From the NCBI GenBank assembly GCA_025934475.1, contig JAICXZ010000197.1, positions 1-6,416 on the forward strand: 6,416 nt of DNA, written 5' to 3'. Both the position numbers and the translations under genes were made by a program. Below, piece by piece: positions 5,943 to 6,416 of this stretch; positions within the stretch are counted from its first letter, which is position 1; every line of letters begins with the position of its first letter. Origin of the DNA: Mucilaginibacter sp. Its GTDB lineage: Bacteria > Bacteroidota > Bacteroidia > Sphingobacteriales > Sphingobacteriaceae. The notes under the pieces are model-generated. The model searched no databases. It saw only the letters and a program-made list of their open reading frames with translations, and was not told the origin of the DNA.

Positions 5943-5980
5943 CTGAATCACAGACCTGCCTGCCGGTAGGCAGGTTTCAG
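5943..5980. repeat. Palindromic hairpin with CCTGCC/GGCAGG arms, possible dispersed repeat and terminator
   Basis: Arms ACCTGCCT (5954-5961) and AGGCAGGT (5968-5975) pair perfectly around GCCGGT. An outer pair, CTGAA (5943-5947) with TTCAG (5976-5980), extends the structure across a six-base bulge on the left. It lies 14 bases after the biotin carboxylase stop, in a convergent gap. GC-rich palindromes of this kind recur in intergenic regions of Bacteroidota genomes, as I recall. The copy number cannot be checked here. No strong T-run follows, so termination would be weak or work through the hairpin itself. Confidence 0.6.
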
Positions 5981-6020
5981 CTGATTTAAATTATTTCACA
6001 GATTGAACTATTGCTGTAGG

Positions 6021-6052
6021 TTAGGCTTTCAGGAATCAGTTAATAAGCCTAA
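6021..6052. repeat. Inverted repeat upstream of the NUDIX stop, weak terminator candidate
   Basis: TTAGGCTT (6021-6028) and AAGCCTAA (6045-6052) pair perfectly over eight bases with a 16-base loop. Read on the minus strand, the hairpin begins about ten bases after the NUDIX stop codon at 6062-6064, where a terminator would be expected. However, no T-run follows on either strand, so it is at best a weak or Rho-assisted terminator, or a chance repeat. Confidence 0.35.
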
Positions 6053-6061
6053 TGAGTGTAA

Positions 6062-6416
6062 TCAATGATTCAGACAAATTAACTCCTCCACCAACCCAAC
6101 TTGTCCCGCATTAATCTTCACTTTAGCCGTTTCCACATCAAACCACGCTGCGCGATCAATTTCAGGAAAGCTTTGTTTTTTACCCGATTTTGGCGGCCAT
6201 TCTATTTCGAAAACGTTGCTCACAATTGTTTCATGATCAATATCGCCCTCAACCGCCCAGGCGTAAATTTTTTTGCCGCTTTTGATGGTGACTGGTTTAA
6301 GCTCCGTAAAACTGCCCTCAATCTTTTGTCCGGTCTCTTCTTCAAATTCTCGTTCAGCTGCGGCCAATGCTTCTTCGCCATCAATGAATTCGCCTTTGGG
6401 AATTGACCAGGCGCCC
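6062..6416 (-). CDS. NUDIX hydrolase, 5' end beyond the window (partial)
   Basis: The frame is open from the stop TGA (6062-6064) to the right edge of the window, giving 117 visible residues that begin GAWSIPKGEFIDGEEA. The complete NUDIX box GX5EX7REUXEEXGU spans 6326-6394: G-EFIDG-E-EALAAAE-REFEEETGQ. The metal-binding REFEEE residues are intact, and only the last position is Gln where a hydrophobic residue is usual. The C-terminal part contains HAWAVEGD-like KIYAWAVEGDID, EWPPKSGKKQSFPEIDRAAWFD and a final helix ending CLNH. This matches a family of about 150-residue NUDIX proteins that hydrolyse nucleoside diphosphate-linked compounds. About 35-40 N-terminal residues should lie outside the window. 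A TTG codon at 6365-6367 lies inside the NUDIX box and is not the true start. The substrate is not predictable. The gene is convergent with the biotin carboxylase. Confidence 0.9.
   Translation of the reverse strand, partial: GAWSIPKGEFIDGEEALAAAEREFEEETGQKIEGSFTELKPVTIKSGKKIYAWAVEGDIDHETIVSNVFEIEWPPKSGKKQSFPEIDRAAWFDVETAKVKINAGQVGLVEELICLNH

Noticed and set aside
6101..6406. A 101-codon plus-strand frame at the right edge of the window.
   Set aside because: It is antisense to the NUDIX gene, which has a complete NUDIX box on the minus strand.

Overview
The window looks like chromosomal DNA of a Bacteroidota bacterium, most likely a Sphingobacteriaceae member (Mucilaginibacter/Pedobacter-like). 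The evidence is the moderate GC content, A/T-rich leaders without Shine-Dalgarno sequences, matches to the Bacteroidota promoter -7 element TAnnTTTG, and protein types common in that phylum (a DUF5009-type membrane acyltransferase and a roughly 495-residue stand-alone biotin carboxylase). The genus is an inference from protein style, not a database result.

Layout, left to right. Bases 1-80 hold the tail of an unidentified plus-strand gene and its intrinsic terminator. A PAT/YncA-like GNAT acetyltransferase (85-594, +) starts 13 bases after that hairpin. A bidirectional terminator (749-788) separates it from two minus-strand genes: a 398-residue multi-pass membrane protein of the DUF5009/HGSNAT-like acyltransferase group (793-1989) and, upstream of it, a class I SAM-dependent methyltransferase (2093-2935). 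Their 103-base gap carries short repeats. A 317-base divergent region (2936-3252) holds opposing promoter candidates and a doubtful 34-codon ORF. It is followed on the plus strand by a small exported or membrane-anchored protein (3253-3504), a DUF218/YdcF-family membrane protein (3640-4392) and a full-length biotin carboxylase (4441-5928). A convergent spacer with two inverted repeats then leads to the 3' part of a minus-strand NUDIX hydrolase, whose 5' end lies beyond base 6416.

The genes do not form one pathway. They read as ordinary housekeeping and accessory genes in short transcription units: detoxification-type acetylation, probable sugar acetylation in the inner membrane, methylation, an envelope-associated DUF218 protein, acyl-CoA carboxylation and nucleotide hydrolysis. 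I found no rRNA, tRNA, CRISPR array, insertion sequence, phage gene or defence system, and no strong evidence for a new biological system. The points most worth a second look are the GNAT gene pressed against a terminator, the repeat-rich gap at 1990-2092, the uncharacterised 83-residue exported protein, the near-leaderless promoter candidate of the biotin carboxylase, and the palindrome after that gene.
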